Part shown: piece after piece, positions 52,587 through 61,618 of the stretch | How positions within the stretch are numbered: the first letter of the stretch is position 1 | Layout of the letters: each line of letters starts with the position of its first letter | Assembly: GCF_029855125.1 (NCBI RefSeq) | Contig: NZ_CP123229.1 | Location: forward strand, 3,020,501 to 3,084,500 | Length of the DNA stretch: 64,000 nt | Origin: Methylocapsa sp. D3K7 | GTDB lineage: Bacteria > Pseudomonadota > Alphaproteobacteria > Rhizobiales > Beijerinckiaceae | Direction: 5' to 3' | Translations under genes and position numbers: made by a program | The notes under the pieces: generated by a model | The model's database searches: none | The model's input: the letters and a program-made list of their open reading frames with translations, nothing else | Told to the model about the DNA's origin: nothing

Positions 52587-53219
52587 ATGTACGACCAATC
52601 CAAGCTATCCGAGTTGATCCGGTTCGCCCGCATCGATGCGGGCTCCACCGTGATCGACGTGTACCCAGGCGACGGAGACTGGACGCGCCTCTTCTCCGAC
52701 GTCGTGGGACCCGAAGGACGGGTCTACAGCTTCGTGCCGGCCGAAGTCGCCCACTTCAAGACCGATCCGGTCGGCCGCATGCGGACGCTTGCGAAGGAGC
52801 CAGGGCGGGAGAACGTCGATGCCGTCTCAGCGGATCTCTTGGCGCTGCCGGAAGCCACGCAACCAGCAGATGTCCTGTGGCTGCACCTGTTCTACCACGA
52901 TCTCCACACCGCGCTGACCCAGGCCAAAGGCGCTACGGCGACCGACTTCAATCGAGCCGTCTACAAGCGGCTGAAGCCCGGTGGGTCATACGTCATCGTC
53001 GACCACGCCGCCGCCGCAGGGGCGGGCACGAGCGACGCCCAGTCGCTGCATCGGATCGACCCTGCGTCCGTCCGCGAGGAGGTGGAGGCGGCGGGCTTCG
53101 TACTGGACGCGGAAAGCACCATGCTCGCGAACGAGGACGATCCGCACTCGATCAAGGTCTTCGATCCCTCGATCAAGGGCGAGACCGATCGCTTCGCCTA
53201 CCGATTTTTGAAAATCTGA
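52587..53219 (+). CDS. predicted methyltransferase, COG4798 type (copy 2)
   Basis: 210 residues, the same length as the gene at 50776 and alike throughout (MYDQSKLSELIRFARI, VIDVYPGDGDWTRLFSD, LKPGGSYVIVDHAAAAGAG). CAGGAGATC precedes the ATG. The copy is more GC-rich than the first, so it may have come in separately or diverged. It ends the cluster. Confidence 0.8.
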   Translation: MYDQSKLSELIRFARIDAGSTVIDVYPGDGDWTRLFSDVVGPEGRVYSFVPAEVAHFKTDPVGRMRTLAKEPGRENVDAVSADLLALPEATQPADVLWLHLFYHDLHTALTQAKGATATDFNRAVYKRLKPGGSYVIVDHAAAAGAGTSDAQSLHRIDPASVREEVEAAGFVLDAESTMLANEDDPHSIKVFDPSIKGETDRFAYRFLKI

Positions 53220-53669
53220 CACTGACACATTCCCCAACGATGAGGTAGGCTCTCTTATGGGAGGCGGCTTTGACAAGCACGATGACCGCAAGCACGATGA
53301 CCGATTGTGGGTCGGTTTCGGAACGACAGCTTACCGCAGAAGTTGGTTGAAACCGGATCGGCCGCTGTAGGCCAGACCTCGCCATTCGCCGGAATGTCCG
53401 ATCTCGACACTTCCTCCCTGCAAGCGGATCGTCAGAAACCCACCCTTTGCTGCCCTTTTGGTCGAGTATTAAGTGTTGGGCTTTATCTACTAGCCACCGT
53501 CGAGCATCCGGGTTCGGACCCGGCCTTGGACCCACCCGGCCATTGCCTCAAGGGAGCACAAAACCTGAAAATTGTCTGTTTCCAGAAGCGGGGCGCAAAT
53601 CAATATTAGAATGCGTATTGAACGTAGAAAATCTTGCTTAGCGCGGCGCGCCTAACGTATTGTTCGCTT
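53220..53669. other. intergenic region before the integrase, no firm gene
   Basis: About 450 bases without a recognised gene. A short direct repeat AAGCACGATGACCG occurs twice near 53275-53300. The integrase promoter should be here. Confidence 0.4.
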
Positions 53670-54878
53670 ATGGCAGATATTAGAAAAAGAAAAGGCACGA
53701 AGGGCGTAACGTATCAGATTCGATACCCAAGCAACGAAGCCAAATCCGGCTACACATACGCGTCCTTTGACACGTTGAAAGAAGCCCGCGCCTTCTCTCA
53801 AAATCTCGGTAGTCTGCCCAAGCGCCCTTCGGCTGGCGTTATTACTGTCTCCGAGGCGGTTACGCGTTGGCTCGATATTTGTGAAAAAATCGGCCGCGAT
53901 GGTCGCGAGAAAGTCGAGCCGGAAACCTTCAAAGAGTACCGCCGTCGCGGACGCGTGATTCAGGAATATACTTGGACGAAGAATCTGCCTGAGCTTGAGC
54001 CGTCCGATGTCGTGCACTTCCGCAACTGGCTTTTACAAACAAAAAGTCGCGATTTGGCACGGCGTACGCTTTCGTCGTTTCACTCGATCATCATCGAAAT
54101 GAAGCACCAGGGGTTCATCAAGGACGATCCGGTCGCACACATCACCATCAAAACCAGTGGCCGCTACGAAGATGAGGAGTCCGAAATCGAGATCCCGTCC
54201 GATAATGAAATCCGGGATATTTACGCCGCCGCCGACATCATGGGCGATAAAAACGATTACATGCAGAAATGCTGGCGGCGCTATCGGCCCATGATCTATC
54301 TCGCCGGCTTCTCAGGTATGCGTCCCTCGGAAATTCGTGGTCTGGCGTGGCCGCATATCACCGAGACGGCGGTGCATGTGAAGCAGCGTGCCGACAAGAC
54401 GGGCATCATCGGTCCGGTGAAATCCAAAGCCGGTAAACGCACAATCTATCTGCCGCGCATCGTCACCGATATGGTGTTCGAATGGCAGGAGTACTGTCCG
54501 GACTCGAAGTACGATTTGGTTTTCCCGACGGATTCCGGCAGGCCTGTGGCCCTTAATAATTTCCGTGCTGGAGCCTGGCTGCCGTTAATGGAGGAAGCGG
54601 GACTGATGAGGACGGAGAAGATCGACGGCAAACGCGTCCGGCGTCCGATGTATTCGCCCTATGCGCTGCGGCACTATTTCGCCAGCAAACTGATCGAGAA
54701 GGGCAAGGATCTGAAGTTCATCCAGCACGCGATGGGGCATTCGAAGATCGAGGTTACGCTCAACGTCTATGGGCATCTGCTCAAAGGCCGCGATGAGGCG
54801 CACAAGGGCACGGCGGAAGAGTTGGCAGCGGAGATTCTCGGGAAACCTAAACGGGCATCATCGGAGGCCAGCGTGTAA
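53670..54878 (+). CDS. int: tyrosine recombinase (phage/island integrase)
   Basis: 402 residues from ATG 53670. N-terminal arm-binding and core-binding domains, then the catalytic domain with Arg in FSGMRPSEIRGL, Lys region, H-x-x-R in SPYALRHYFASKL, His in MGHSKIEVT and Tyr in LNVYGHLL. All catalytic residues are present. Probably the integrase of the element that ends at the tRNA-Gly fragment 2.2 kb downstream. Confidence 0.93.
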   Translation: MADIRKRKGTKGVTYQIRYPSNEAKSGYTYASFDTLKEARAFSQNLGSLPKRPSAGVITVSEAVTRWLDICEKIGRDGREKVEPETFKEYRRRGRVIQEYTWTKNLPELEPSDVVHFRNWLLQTKSRDLARRTLSSFHSIIIEMKHQGFIKDDPVAHITIKTSGRYEDEESEIEIPSDNEIRDIYAAADIMGDKNDYMQKCWRRYRPMIYLAGFSGMRPSEIRGLAWPHITETAVHVKQRADKTGIIGPVKSKAGKRTIYLPRIVTDMVFEWQEYCPDSKYDLVFPTDSGRPVALNNFRAGAWLPLMEEAGLMRTEKIDGKRVRRPMYSPYALRHYFASKLIEKGKDLKFIQHAMGHSKIEVTLNVYGHLLKGRDEAHKGTAEELAAEILGKPKRASSEASV

Positions 54879-54959
54879 CCGTTGCCTTTTGCCGTCCGCA
54901 CACTAGCCATTCGAGGTGGGTTTTCGCGTGTCTGGCAGAACTCCGATTAGTCATAAAAT

Positions 54960-55057
54960 CTAACTTTCCCGTATGTGAGATACGCAAAAGTTAGAATATT
55001 CTTGAAATTTATGCCAAAATCTCCTAACTTATCCGTATGTGAGATACGCGAAAGTTA
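54960..55057. promoter_or_regulatory. two 35-bp inverted repeats upstream of the HipA-fusion gene
   Basis: Copies at 54960-54994 and 55023-55057, 63 bases apart start to start. Both share CTAACTT, CGTATGTGAGATACG and AAAGTTAG; each is itself a palindrome (CTAACTT...AAGTTAG with CGTAT/ATACG inside). The second ends five bases before the ATG at 55063, so binding would block transcription or translation. Confidence 0.75.
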
Positions 55058-55062
55058 GAAAA

Positions 55063-56901
55063 ATGGCCCTTCATCTCGTCGGCGAAACAATAGACAAGAC
55101 CCGCAGCCATTACCAGGCCGAGACGGGGAAGCTCGTTCAGCTTATGCGGGGCATTTACGTGGATGCGGGTGATGATGCCGATGCCACGGTGCTCAGGCAT
55201 GCCATCCGTATTGCAAAATACCTCTATCCTCGTGCCTATCTGTCGGGGGCCAGTGCGGTTCTTTTAGCGCCGACCCGTGACGGCCGGCTCTTTCTAAGCG
55301 GCCGACGTATTCAGCGCACCCGCATCCGGACGTTGGAAATCATCCAGAACGAAGCGCCGAAGCATCCGTCTATCGGTTCAGCCGTCATCGACGAGGGCAT
55401 GGGTGAATTTCATATAAACGTTTCTTCCATTCGTCAGCGCTTCCTTGAAGGATTTCGTCTGCGCAGCGAGCATGCGGCCTCGATCGATGAGGACATGCGC
55501 GATGCTATCGCCCTCCGTCTGGTCGAAGAGTACGGCAGTCCTAAAGCGGCAGCGGATGCGCTTTGGGCGCTGGCCCGCGAGAATGAATGGTATCGCGAAG
55601 GGGAGCTTGCCGAGCGGTTTCTTCTCCATCGTCCCGCCGTAGCACCGGCAAAAAACCAGGCCGCGCTTGATCTGATCGTCGCGTGGCATGGCAAGCCGGT
55701 CGGTCACCTGCGTCACGACGGATTTGAATGGCGATGGAACCCGATTGAAGATGGCGGCCCGCCGCTCATCAGGCAGACCACGCCCGGCAAGTTACCGCCG
55801 TTCATTGTGTCCCTGTTGCCGGAGGGCTGGCTCGAAACTGTCCTCAAAGACAAGGACGAGCGCGCGCTGCTGCGGTCAGGCAGGCGCTACATGTCGAATA
55901 TCACAATCGTGGAGCAGCAAAACGAGCTGGCCGCTCTACCCCCTGATGTCCTGCTGACTCGCCTGGAACAATTCACAACGGACGGGACGTTTACCGGCCG
56001 CTACGCCGGTCCGGGCCGCAGCGATATCGAAGAAAGCTTCGAGCGCAATCTGGCGCAGATCTACGAGAGCGCCGATACGCCACGGCTATCGGGCGTCCAG
56101 ATTAAAGCGCCGATGTATCTTGATGCTGGCGGCGCCCTTTCGCCCAGTACCAGCAACCCGTTTACGCACATCCTGAAGCCTGCTGGAACCAGCGGATACG
56201 ACGCTCTTCCCATGATCGAATGGCTGGATATGGCACTTGGCAGAGCGGCCGGTTTTGCGACACCTGCCACGGCGCTTGTCGCCATGCCAGACGGCATGCC
56301 ACCGGCGTTGATTGTCGAACGGTTCGACATACGCGAAAGCCTCGACGACAGCCGCATGCTGGCGCTCGAAGATTTTTGCTCCGTGCTCGAACTTCCGACA
56401 CAGGACAAATACAAAGGGACGATGGAGCGCGTTGCCCGTGCTATCAGGCCCCTCTCGACAGCACCCGAAGAAGACCTTCTGATCGTTCTCAAGCGCGCGC
56501 TTTTCGCCTGGTTGATCGCCGATGGTGACATGCACCTCAAGAATATGGCACTTCTCAAGATCGCAGAGCCGGGGGAGCAAAAGTTCCGGAGCGTTCGGAT
56601 AGCGCCACTCTACGACGCCGTGACCACGCGTGTTTTTCCGCGCCTGAAGCACGATCATCTGGCGCTCAAACTCAACGGCAAGGACGACAGGCTCCGTCGT
56701 GCCGACTTTCGCGCGTTCGCTGCCACGGCCGGATTGAAAGCGGGGGATGCTGATGCGGCGATCGATCAAATGCTGGGGCAAATGAAAGAAGCGATAGACC
56801 GGATCGCGCTGCCCAAAGCGCTGGACTACGAAGCAGAACACGAGAAAATGGCGCTGCAGCTTTTCGACATCTGTCGCAGTCGGATAGAGTCGTTTGCATG
56901 A
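55063..56901 (+). CDS. AbiEi-like/HipA fusion: winged-helix antitoxin domain joined to a HipA kinase
   Basis: 612 residues. The first 190 or so look like an AbiEi-type antitoxin: winged-helix start (TRSHYQAETGKLVQLMRGIYVDAG), then YPRAYLSGASAVLLAPTRDGRLFL and IRTLEIIQNEAP. From about residue 205 the protein is HipA: GKLPPFIVSLLPEGWLE, LSGVQIKAPM, HILKPAG, PALIVERFDI, and catalytic loop LIADGDMHLKNMALL with APLYDA. So kinase and DNA-binding antitoxin-like parts are one chain, where HipBA uses two genes. Start is ATG 55063; a GTG at 55039 lies within the operator. Twin inverted repeats upstream suggest self-repression. Confidence 0.8.
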   Translation: MALHLVGETIDKTRSHYQAETGKLVQLMRGIYVDAGDDADATVLRHAIRIAKYLYPRAYLSGASAVLLAPTRDGRLFLSGRRIQRTRIRTLEIIQNEAPKHPSIGSAVIDEGMGEFHINVSSIRQRFLEGFRLRSEHAASIDEDMRDAIALRLVEEYGSPKAAADALWALARENEWYREGELAERFLLHRPAVAPAKNQAALDLIVAWHGKPVGHLRHDGFEWRWNPIEDGGPPLIRQTTPGKLPPFIVSLLPEGWLETVLKDKDERALLRSGRRYMSNITIVEQQNELAALPPDVLLTRLEQFTTDGTFTGRYAGPGRSDIEESFERNLAQIYESADTPRLSGVQIKAPMYLDAGGALSPSTSNPFTHILKPAGTSGYDALPMIEWLDMALGRAAGFATPATALVAMPDGMPPALIVERFDIRESLDDSRMLALEDFCSVLELPTQDKYKGTMERVARAIRPLSTAPEEDLLIVLKRALFAWLIADGDMHLKNMALLKIAEPGEQKFRSVRIAPLYDAVTTRVFPRLKHDHLALKLNGKDDRLRRADFRAFAATAGLKAGDADAAIDQMLGQMKEAIDRIALPKALDYEAEHEKMALQLFDICRSRIESFA

Positions 56902-57053
56902 GTGACTCTGTGGCAAGTTTCCTCGGGTGCCACATACGGAGAAAAGGCACAAAAAGGCCCACACCTAGCTTATTCGAAATTAGGCTGCCTTCATTGCTTG
57001 TGGCGAGTTGTGGCGAATCTGGAGACAGACATCTGATTACGCAACAAAATAAA

Positions 57054-57101
57054 CAGCCTTCCAAGCTGGCTATGAGGGTTCGATTCCCTTCACCCGCTCC
57101 A
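57054..57101 (+). repeat. 3' fragment of tRNA-Gly (UCC), probable attR
   Basis: Reads the anticodon loop CTTCCAA, T arm GAGGG-TTCGATT-CCCTT and acceptor CACCCGC-T-CCA, but no 5' half precedes it. It is the typical scar at the distal end of an island inserted in tRNA-Gly. By orientation the element lies to the left, with the integrase at 53670. The intact tRNA-Gly is not in the window. Confidence 0.8.
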
Positions 57102-57400
57102 TTTGAGAAATCAATGGGTTGCGACCTGATATTTTTCGGAATCAAGCAAAAAACAGCGATTTTTGCCACAAAAAACGCCCCGCCAAAACCCGCAGAAATC
57201 CGCGATTCTCCGAAGCGGTCCGTCTCGGCCTGTGGCGAGTTTGTGGCGAATTTGATTCTTCTGATCACTGTTGAAGCGGACGCTTGATTACACCTCGGTG
57301 TTCCAGTTCGATAACAAATCTTATTGTTTGAGTTACCTGAGTGGGGCAGCTACGCTGCAGCCTGATTCACCTTTTTGGCTCTCGTTCGAGAACATGACCT
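57102..57400. other. intergenic region, no supported gene
   Basis: Begins directly after the tRNA-Gly fragment. No gene, hairpin or repeat of note. Confidence 0.4.
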
Positions 57401-57976
57401 ATGCTTTCCTATCTTACGGCAGAAATCGCATTTCTTCGCACACTCGGAAACCGGTGCCTTCTCCTCTTATTTCTCTGCGCCTTGACTAGGACCGGTCAAA
57501 CAGCAGGGAATGGCTCCTTCTTAGGCATTTCGATTGCGGTAAGCCCGGGAGTGATCGTCATCGGGGGACCCGTTCTCGCGATTCTATTCCTCCTCTCAAC
57601 GAAGTTGGAATCCGATAGCCTTGAAGTTGCGAGGTACGAGATCCTCGAAGAGATTCGCAGCAAAGGAATGCGAAGGAGTGGCGGGTTGCACTATCTCCTT
57701 TTTGCGTTCCCAACCCTTGCTGCGATCTTTTTTGTTGTTCAGTTTTGCACCGACTTAGTCCCGGCGTCGGTGCCTTGCATCGGATTTGATCACCTAAGGT
57801 TTCTCTACGACTTTTCACTGCAGGGCGGGTTCGCGTCCAAGATGTGTATTCAGGACGTGAAGGACAACATGCCGTGGATTTACCCTCCGCTTCAGTTTTA
57901 CCTCTACTTCGCTGTAATCGTAGTCTGTGGCTGGCTCAGCTGGTCTTTGGTACGACAATGGTCAAAATATCGCTAG
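57401..57976 (+). CDS. hypothetical membrane protein
   Basis: 191 residues with four hydrophobic segments (CLLLLFLCALT; VSPGVIVIGGPVLAILFLL; LLFAFPTLAAIFFVVQF; YLYFAVIVVCGWLSW) and a large loop with three cysteines. No recognised family. First gene after the tRNA-Gly scar. Confidence 0.55.
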   Translation: MLSYLTAEIAFLRTLGNRCLLLLFLCALTRTGQTAGNGSFLGISIAVSPGVIVIGGPVLAILFLLSTKLESDSLEVARYEILEEIRSKGMRRSGGLHYLLFAFPTLAAIFFVVQFCTDLVPASVPCIGFDHLRFLYDFSLQGGFASKMCIQDVKDNMPWIYPPLQFYLYFAVIVVCGWLSWSLVRQWSKYR

Positions 57977-58135
57977 TGCACTGACGCTGACATAGGGTTC
58001 ACTGTGACGTGGACGTGCGAGTCTGGGACCACGCCCCACACGCCGGTTCAGTGGTTTGGCGATTAGACGGTACACCAGATTGCGCCCCAGAGGCTCCTTT
58101 TGAAGTAGGCCGGCACGACTGCGCGGACCCATGAC

Positions 58136-60130
58136 TTAAGGGCACCAGTTGTGTTTGCAGTAGTTCCGGACCGGCTTTTTGACAGTATTGACCACCGTCC
58201 CGGCCGCCTTTCCCGGATCGCTTCTCCCGAATGAACCAGGTGGGTCGTTGATCCACTCCTTCAGCTTTTCTTTGTTCACTTCGCGGGGAATCCTGTTCGC
58301 CATCTCCTTGGTAAACTTGCCGATGCTTACCATGAACTTCACAATCTCGTTGTTCGGTCCAATGCGAACGTCACCGAACGTGATTTCGGTCGAACCGTCA
58401 TCCGCGCACGAACTTGGGCCCGGTTGCGCGATCGCCGCTCGGATCTTGTCCCGTTGCTGTGCCAGAACCGTCGCATCAACCGGGTGTTGGGATGGAGCCA
58501 CTTCAAGCTCTGCGCCAACAAGCCAGCCCGATGTTGTCGCCTTCGCGTCCATAACCGCGATTTTCGCCCTCATATATCGCCATGCCGGTTCCACCGTCAC
58601 CTTGCGCGTCTTCAGGTCCACCACGCGCGCACTGCCGTCGGTGTTCCAGCCGTCGATGGTCCGCGGCAAGTCGTCGAAGATTGGGGCCGGTGCCATGACC
58701 GAGAGATCAATGGGCTGGTGGCGTATAATGCCGATCGATGGAACCGTCATCCACCCGAAATCAGTCTTGGCCTTGCCATCTGTCTTCAGTTCGACGGTAA
58801 GCGAACCACACCTTCCTTTGGGTCTGGCGACCAACACCCGAGCGCCGTCCACGGCGTCCGCCGTAAACGCGATGGTCGCACCTAGCCCCGCTGAGGCATT
58901 CCCGACAAGACCGACCGAGGTGCCTACACCACCCCCGATCAGAGGGTCGACGTGTACGTGCACTTTCGCATCTGCATGAACATCGACGCGCGTTTCCACG
59001 TCGAGCCCGACATCGGCGATCCATTTTGGCGTGAGCCGATTCACGAGCGCGCTGCCTGTTACCGAATTGTTGTCCACGAATTCTGCAAACGCTCCCCCGT
59101 CGCCTAGGACATCGTCGCGCCATTTCTTTTCAGCAATGCGTCCCTCCACCTTGGTCGATCGGAACGAGACACTCCGCAGGTCTGGCGGCAAGGCAGCGAC
59201 TCGATTTGCAGCGGAGAGCAGCAGTTCGGAGCCAATCCAGACGACTGCGTCGTCTGCTGGTAAACCGACCACTTCAAGTTTCGACTGGATTTCCTTGGTC
59301 TCGCGCACCAGAATCTCCTGCGAGCGTCCGGCAGGATCTTGAAGGCGAGAAATTCCGTCGATCGGTTTATCGGACGCCAGCAGCCATAGCCCACCCTTCA
59401 AAAAAAGGGGCGACACAGCCTTCAGCTCCTGGGCCAACTTGATCGGGTGTAGTGTCAGTGAGTAAGTCAGTTTGGAGCCGAGATCCTTGTTGATTGGGGC
59501 GGTCCCGGTCCGTTCGCCGCCGAGGTCCGCCGAAACGCCGTTTGGTACAGGCAGTTCGATCGGTGCGCTACCGATCAGTTCGGCGAGGAGCTCGCCTGCG
59601 ATGAGGTCCGACGCTAGTTTGCCGCCCTTCAAGTCGAAGCCGTACCATCCGACCTCTGGTACGATTTCAATGGGGATCAACCCGAAACGGAGGATCGCAG
59701 TCCGCTTGTCTTTTTGACTGATGCCCGCGAAGACCAACTCGGCCACAACTTTCGCCTTCAGCGCCGCGTTTCGGCTTGGTGAAGTGGCGCTGAGCGCGAT
59801 CTCGACTTCTAAAAAAGAGGGTTTGGACCGGATCGACAGGTCGCCAAAGGTTAAGGTGACATCGTCCTTCTCGGACGCGATCCGCATGCCCTTCAGGGTG
59901 GAAGCCGCCGCGAGCAGACCTCTGTCTGACAAGAATAGGCCCGCGCCCCAAGCGTCCGGAATGGCTCCGACGGAATAAACTTTTTCAGCTAGCTTGGCGC
60001 TTTGCCATTCGAGAGTGGCGCGGTCCCTCTCGTAAAGAATCTGCGACTTCCCATGCCAGATCCAGAGCCCGGCGGCCAACGCGGCGGCGCTTGCCACCAT
60101 AAAAATCGCCAACATTGAAAACCAGCGCAT
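58136..60130 (-). CDS. large membrane-anchored protein of unknown function
   Basis: 664 residues. One N-terminal anchor or uncleaved signal (MLAIFMVASAAALAAGLWIW), then a long soluble, beta-rich region, presumably periplasmic. No catalytic motif recognised. Repeated patterns of TFGDLSIR/TFGDVRIG near both ends suggest related beta domains. The C-terminus is basic with two cysteines (NYCKHNWC). GGGAGG precedes the ATG. Downstream of hipA on the same strand. Confidence 0.65.
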   Translation of the reverse strand: MRWFSMLAIFMVASAAALAAGLWIWHGKSQILYERDRATLEWQSAKLAEKVYSVGAIPDAWGAGLFLSDRGLLAAASTLKGMRIASEKDDVTLTFGDLSIRSKPSFLEVEIALSATSPSRNAALKAKVVAELVFAGISQKDKRTAILRFGLIPIEIVPEVGWYGFDLKGGKLASDLIAGELLAELIGSAPIELPVPNGVSADLGGERTGTAPINKDLGSKLTYSLTLHPIKLAQELKAVSPLFLKGGLWLLASDKPIDGISRLQDPAGRSQEILVRETKEIQSKLEVVGLPADDAVVWIGSELLLSAANRVAALPPDLRSVSFRSTKVEGRIAEKKWRDDVLGDGGAFAEFVDNNSVTGSALVNRLTPKWIADVGLDVETRVDVHADAKVHVHVDPLIGGGVGTSVGLVGNASAGLGATIAFTADAVDGARVLVARPKGRCGSLTVELKTDGKAKTDFGWMTVPSIGIIRHQPIDLSVMAPAPIFDDLPRTIDGWNTDGSARVVDLKTRKVTVEPAWRYMRAKIAVMDAKATTSGWLVGAELEVAPSQHPVDATVLAQQRDKIRAAIAQPGPSSCADDGSTEITFGDVRIGPNNEIVKFMVSIGKFTKEMANRIPREVNKEKLKEWINDPPGSFGRSDPGKAAGTVVNTVKKPVRNYCKHNWCP

Positions 60131-60132
60131 TA

Positions 60133-60390
60133 TTACCTCCCAGGGTGACTGAAATATCCGGCTGGAGCGGTCGTGCTGATGGCGCCTGACAATTGCGAAT
60201 TAAGATAGCGTACTTTGAGGGCGGGCACGACAACCCCGCGAGAACGCTTGGTGCTGGCTATCTGGTCGCTTGGATTTGCATTTTTATCTATGGAAATCGG
60301 CATCTGTGAATTCTCGGTTTCGCCAATTTTGCTTTTCCAGCTCCCTAAATCTCGTTGACTAATGGGTTTTGGACTACGCAGCTCAGGCAT
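60133..60390 (-). CDS. possible small protein between hipA and the membrane-anchored protein
   Basis: 85 codons whose ATG overlaps the hipA stop by eight bases and whose TAA lies two bases before the next ATG, so it fits an operon. Composition is unremarkable, with no hydrophobic segment and no family. Weak support. Confidence 0.3.
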   Translation of the reverse strand: MPELRSPKPISQRDLGSWKSKIGETENSQMPISIDKNANPSDQIASTKRSRGVVVPALKVRYLNSQLSGAISTTAPAGYFSHPGR

Positions 60391-61618
60391 TGGACCGCAA
60401 AAGCGCCAGCTTTGCCATATGCGCCTCGACGGCGTCGATCACGCTTTTCCCCAGCGGCAAGTGCCCTTTCTCGGACGCCCACAGATCGCGGAAACGCGCG
60501 ACGGTTTCAACTGCTGTATCGCGCACCAGCTTTTCTGGCAGACGCGCCTTGGCGGCGAGGTAATCAAGTTCGTCCAGCGAGAATTCACTCATGCGCTTTG
60601 TGCGGGCGTATTTGATAGCCGCGTACTCGTCGGGAATGTACGGGATCGTTGACAGAAAGTCATAAGCCGGCGCAAGCGCAGGCGTGCGCCGGTCGGGGTA
60701 GATCAGTGACCAGTTTTTCACATGCATGTCGGCATTGCCGATCAGCGTATTGAAGACCAGCCGGCGGATAAATTCCGCGACGGCGTCATCATCGGTTTCA
60801 ACACCGAGCACGGTTGCGATATTGCGTGCACTCGCTTTCTTGTATTTGTCGTCGGGCCAGATCCCGAACACTTGCGCAAAATCCTCGATATGCACCGGCC
60901 CTTCATCGGTCCGGTCGAAGCGCCGCACTGCGAGCGCGGGACCGCTGAGATTGCCGATGCCTTCCGGGAGGCCATCAATCGCATCGAGATCGAGCAGCTG
61001 GACCTCGGGGACATCCATGCCAAGGCGCGAGGCCAAAGTCATCATTGAGAACTCGTTCTCAGGTACGCCTGCGAAGCGATCGGAAGGAAGCTTGACGATC
61101 CACGAGCCGCCTACACCTTCGGCCGGAATAGTCAGGCCGCCATTCTTGCCTGTGTTTTTGACGGCCGAGAATTTGATCTGGACCCCAGCAAGCGAGAAGC
61201 GCAGTGCATTGCGGCGGCTGCGTTTGCGTTCCTCGGCGTCTTCTCCTTCGGGTCCCGGCGGCCAAGCTTCTCCATTAGCCGGACGGATGGTTAAAGCGCC
61301 TGGCAGGTCGCGGCCGAGAATCCAGAGGAGGAAGAATTCGCGTTTCGGGCTCACACCCGCCCGATTTGCCAGATAGTCGCGGAGGGGGCCTTCCGGCAGC
61401 AAGTTTGAGAAGAACGGTGGGACGACAGCTTGAGTCGGGGCGATATCGGTCAGGATATTACCGAACTGGTCCTTAAACGATAGACTCAAGGTAGGCCGGG
61501 CGGGATCGTCAATGTAAGCCTGGTTAAAGGCGAAGAGCGTCCTGCCACCCTGTACGAGCGTCAGGGTACCGATCGGATTGCTATACAGAAGGACGTCGAG
61601 GACAGAGACATCAGGCAT
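60383..61618 (-). CDS. hipA: HipA-type Ser/Thr protein kinase toxin
   Basis: 411 residues from ATG 61618, which has AGGAGG at 6 bases; ATG 61624 is next to the site. HipA_N region (PFFSNLLPEGPLRDYLANR) and HipA_C kinase with FSLAGVQIKFSA, GSWIVKLPS, ALAVRRFDRT, catalytic loop IGNADMHVKNWSLIY and PAYDFLST. By analogy with E. coli HipA it phosphorylates a translation factor such as a tRNA synthetase and causes growth arrest. Overlaps hipB by eight bases. Confidence 0.92.
   Translation of the reverse strand: MPDVSVLDVLLYSNPIGTLTLVQGGRTLFAFNQAYIDDPARPTLSLSFKDQFGNILTDIAPTQAVVPPFFSNLLPEGPLRDYLANRAGVSPKREFFLLWILGRDLPGALTIRPANGEAWPPGPEGEDAEERKRSRRNALRFSLAGVQIKFSAVKNTGKNGGLTIPAEGVGGSWIVKLPSDRFAGVPENEFSMMTLASRLGMDVPEVQLLDLDAIDGLPEGIGNLSGPALAVRRFDRTDEGPVHIEDFAQVFGIWPDDKYKKASARNIATVLGVETDDDAVAEFIRRLVFNTLIGNADMHVKNWSLIYPDRRTPALAPAYDFLSTIPYIPDEYAAIKYARTKRMSEFSLDELDYLAAKARLPEKLVRDTAVETVARFRDLWASEKGHLPLGKSVIDAVEAHMAKLALLRSNA

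Noticed and set aside
53500..53560. tRNA-like text (GGGTTCGGACCC) before the integrase
   Set aside because: No acceptor stem, anticodon arm or CCA end can be built around it.
54960..55057. CRISPR repeats
   Set aside because: Only two copies, each internally palindromic, with a 28-bp gap and no cas genes; an operator pair fits better.
57054..57101. Functional tRNA-Gly
   Set aside because: The 5' half is replaced by unrelated sequence, so it cannot fold as a tRNA.
56898..57287. 129-codon open frame overlapping the tRNA-Gly fragment
   Set aside because: It reads through the tRNA scar and lacks any start signal.
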